Translations under genes and position numbers: made by a program
Source of the DNA: Alphaproteobacteria bacterium
Lineage (GTDB): Bacteria > Pseudomonadota > Alphaproteobacteria > Rickettsiales > JAFLCR01
DNA: 6,900 nt
Direction: 5' to 3'
Assembly: GCA_017302755.1 (NCBI GenBank)
Contig: JAFLCR010000124.1
Span: 1 to 6,900, forward strand
Notes under the pieces: model-generated
Database searches by the model: none
What the model was told of the DNA's origin: nothing
What the model saw: only the letters and a program-made list of their open reading frames with translations
In this document: piece after piece, positions 6,190 to 6,900 of the stretch
How the letters are laid out: the number at the start of each line of letters is the position of its first letter
How positions within the stretch are numbered: position 1 is the first letter of the stretch

Positions 6190-6218
6190 TTGCCCGCCTT
6201 TTTTCCCTCGCCTATAGT
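6190..6218 (+). promoter_or_regulatory. Sigma70-type promoter for cstA
   Basis: TTGCCC (6190-6195) is followed after exactly 17 bases by TATAGT (6213-6218, five of six matches to TATAAT). Transcription would start near 6225, leaving about a 20-base leader that contains the GAGGG ribosome-binding site. This is the best promoter match in the window. A run of six T residues lies in the spacer. Confidence 0.5.
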
Positions 6219-6244
6219 GCCCTGCACTTGAAAGAGGGAACGGA

Positions 6245-6900
6245 ATGCCATCACCCCTTCTGCGCGGCCTGATGTGGGCCGCGATCGCCCTGATCGGGGC
6301 TTCGGCTTTCGGCGGCATCGCGCTGGCGCGCGGAGAAACCATCAACAGCGTCTGGTTCGTCGTCGCTGCCGTCTGCACCTACCTCATCGCCTATCGTTTT
6401 TACGCGTCCTGGATCGCTGCCAAAATATTGGTCGTGGACCCTACCCGCGCCACCCCAGCGGAGCAGTTCAATAACGGGCGCGATTTTCTGCCCACCAATA
6501 AATGGATCGTCTTCGGCCACCATTTCGCGGCCATCGCCGGGCCGGGGCCGCTGATCGGGCCGACGCTCGCCGCGCAGTTCGGCTATCTGCCGGGAATTAT
6601 CTGGATTCTCGTGGGCGCCGTCATCGGCGGCTGCGTGCAGGATATGGTGGTGCTGTTTTGCTCCATGCGCCGCGGCGGCAAGAGCCTGGGCCAGATGGCG
6701 CGCGACGAGCTCGGCCCCATCGGCGGCAAGGCGGCGACGCTTGGCACGATCCTGATCATGATCATCCTCATTTCCGTGCTGGGGCTGGTGGTGGTGAACG
6801 CCATGAAGCACAGTGCCTGGGCAACCTCCACCGTCGCCTTTACCATCCCCATCGCAGTGCTGATGGGCGTCTATCTCCACTTCATCCGCCCCGGGAAAGT
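6245..6900 (+). CDS. cstA: CstA-family carbon starvation protein / transporter (partial, N-terminal 218 codons)
   Basis: The frame opens at an ATG at 6245, with an AGAGGG site just upstream, and runs off the right edge after 218 codons and two bases; full CstA proteins are about 690-700 residues. CstA proteins are inner-membrane transporters with many helices, linked in enterobacteria to peptide or pyruvate uptake when carbon is short. The family signature is clear: YLIAYRFY (46-53), VVDPTRATPAEQFNNGRDF, GHHFAAIAGPGPLIGPTLAA (91-110), FGYLPGIIW, GGCVQDMVVLF and RRGGKSLGQM. Hydrophobic helices lie at about 8-28, 35-55, 116-138, 165-186 and 195-212. HHFAAIAGPGP is the most conserved part of the family. 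It has its own promoter and is probably a separate transcription unit from the gene before it. The substrate cannot be told from this part, and the family also includes close relatives such as BtsT/YjiY, so the symbol is a family-level assignment. Confidence 0.93.
   Translation, partial: MPSPLLRGLMWAAIALIGASAFGGIALARGETINSVWFVVAAVCTYLIAYRFYASWIAAKILVVDPTRATPAEQFNNGRDFLPTNKWIVFGHHFAAIAGPGPLIGPTLAAQFGYLPGIIWILVGAVIGGCVQDMVVLFCSMRRGGKSLGQMARDELGPIGGKAATLGTILIMIILISVLGLVVVNAMKHSAWATSTVAFTIPIAVLMGVYLHFIRPGK

Noticed and set aside
6196..6206. T-run as a possible terminator for the 187-residue gene
   Set aside because: No stable stem directly precedes the six T residues; they lie in the spacer of the cstA promoter.
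6251..6880. A 209-codon open frame on the minus strand opposite cstA
   Set aside because: The translation is low-complexity (His, Asp and Gly rich), and the opposite strand encodes an unmistakable CstA N-terminus.

Overview
The window looks like chromosomal DNA of a Gram-negative proteobacterium, most likely an alphaproteobacterium or close relative. This is inferred from DapD and DapE of the proteobacterial succinylase type, a PAS/GGDEF-like/EAL signalling protein and a CstA-family transporter. Base composition is moderately GC-rich in most genes but clearly lower in one. I cannot name genus or species. No tRNA, rRNA, CRISPR array, insertion sequence or phage gene is visible, and no stretch over 300 bases lacks a gene.

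Left part (1-3687), lysine/meso-diaminopimelate synthesis: on the minus strand lie dapD (about 2818-3687), dapE (457-1593) and, 5 bases after dapE, a two-helix membrane protein of the DUF3592 type (451 to the left edge). The DUF3592 gene has its ribosome-binding site inside the last codons of dapE, so the two are probably co-transcribed and translationally coupled. Between dapD and dapE, on the opposite strand, sits a gene of unknown function (1710-2828). It is AT-richer over its first two thirds and its 3' end overlaps that of dapD by 11 bases. The 116-base divergent spacer between dapE and this gene holds a perfect 7-bp-arm inverted repeat inside a candidate dapE promoter.

Middle part (3688-6167), signalling: divergent from dapD is a 582-residue cytoplasmic protein with an N-terminal PAS domain, a GGDEF-like domain that has lost its signature, and an EAL domain that keeps the residues expected for c-di-GMP hydrolysis. 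It is followed on the same strand by an unrecognised soluble 187-residue protein.

Right part (6168-6900), nutrient uptake: a well-formed sigma70-type promoter precedes the first 218 codons of a CstA-family transporter that runs off the right edge.

Most genes are ordinary housekeeping or signalling genes. The parts most worth attention are the unknown gene wedged between dapD and dapE, the dyad in its divergent promoter region, the degenerate GGDEF domain, and the orphan gene after the EAL protein. I see no convincing multi-gene novel system.
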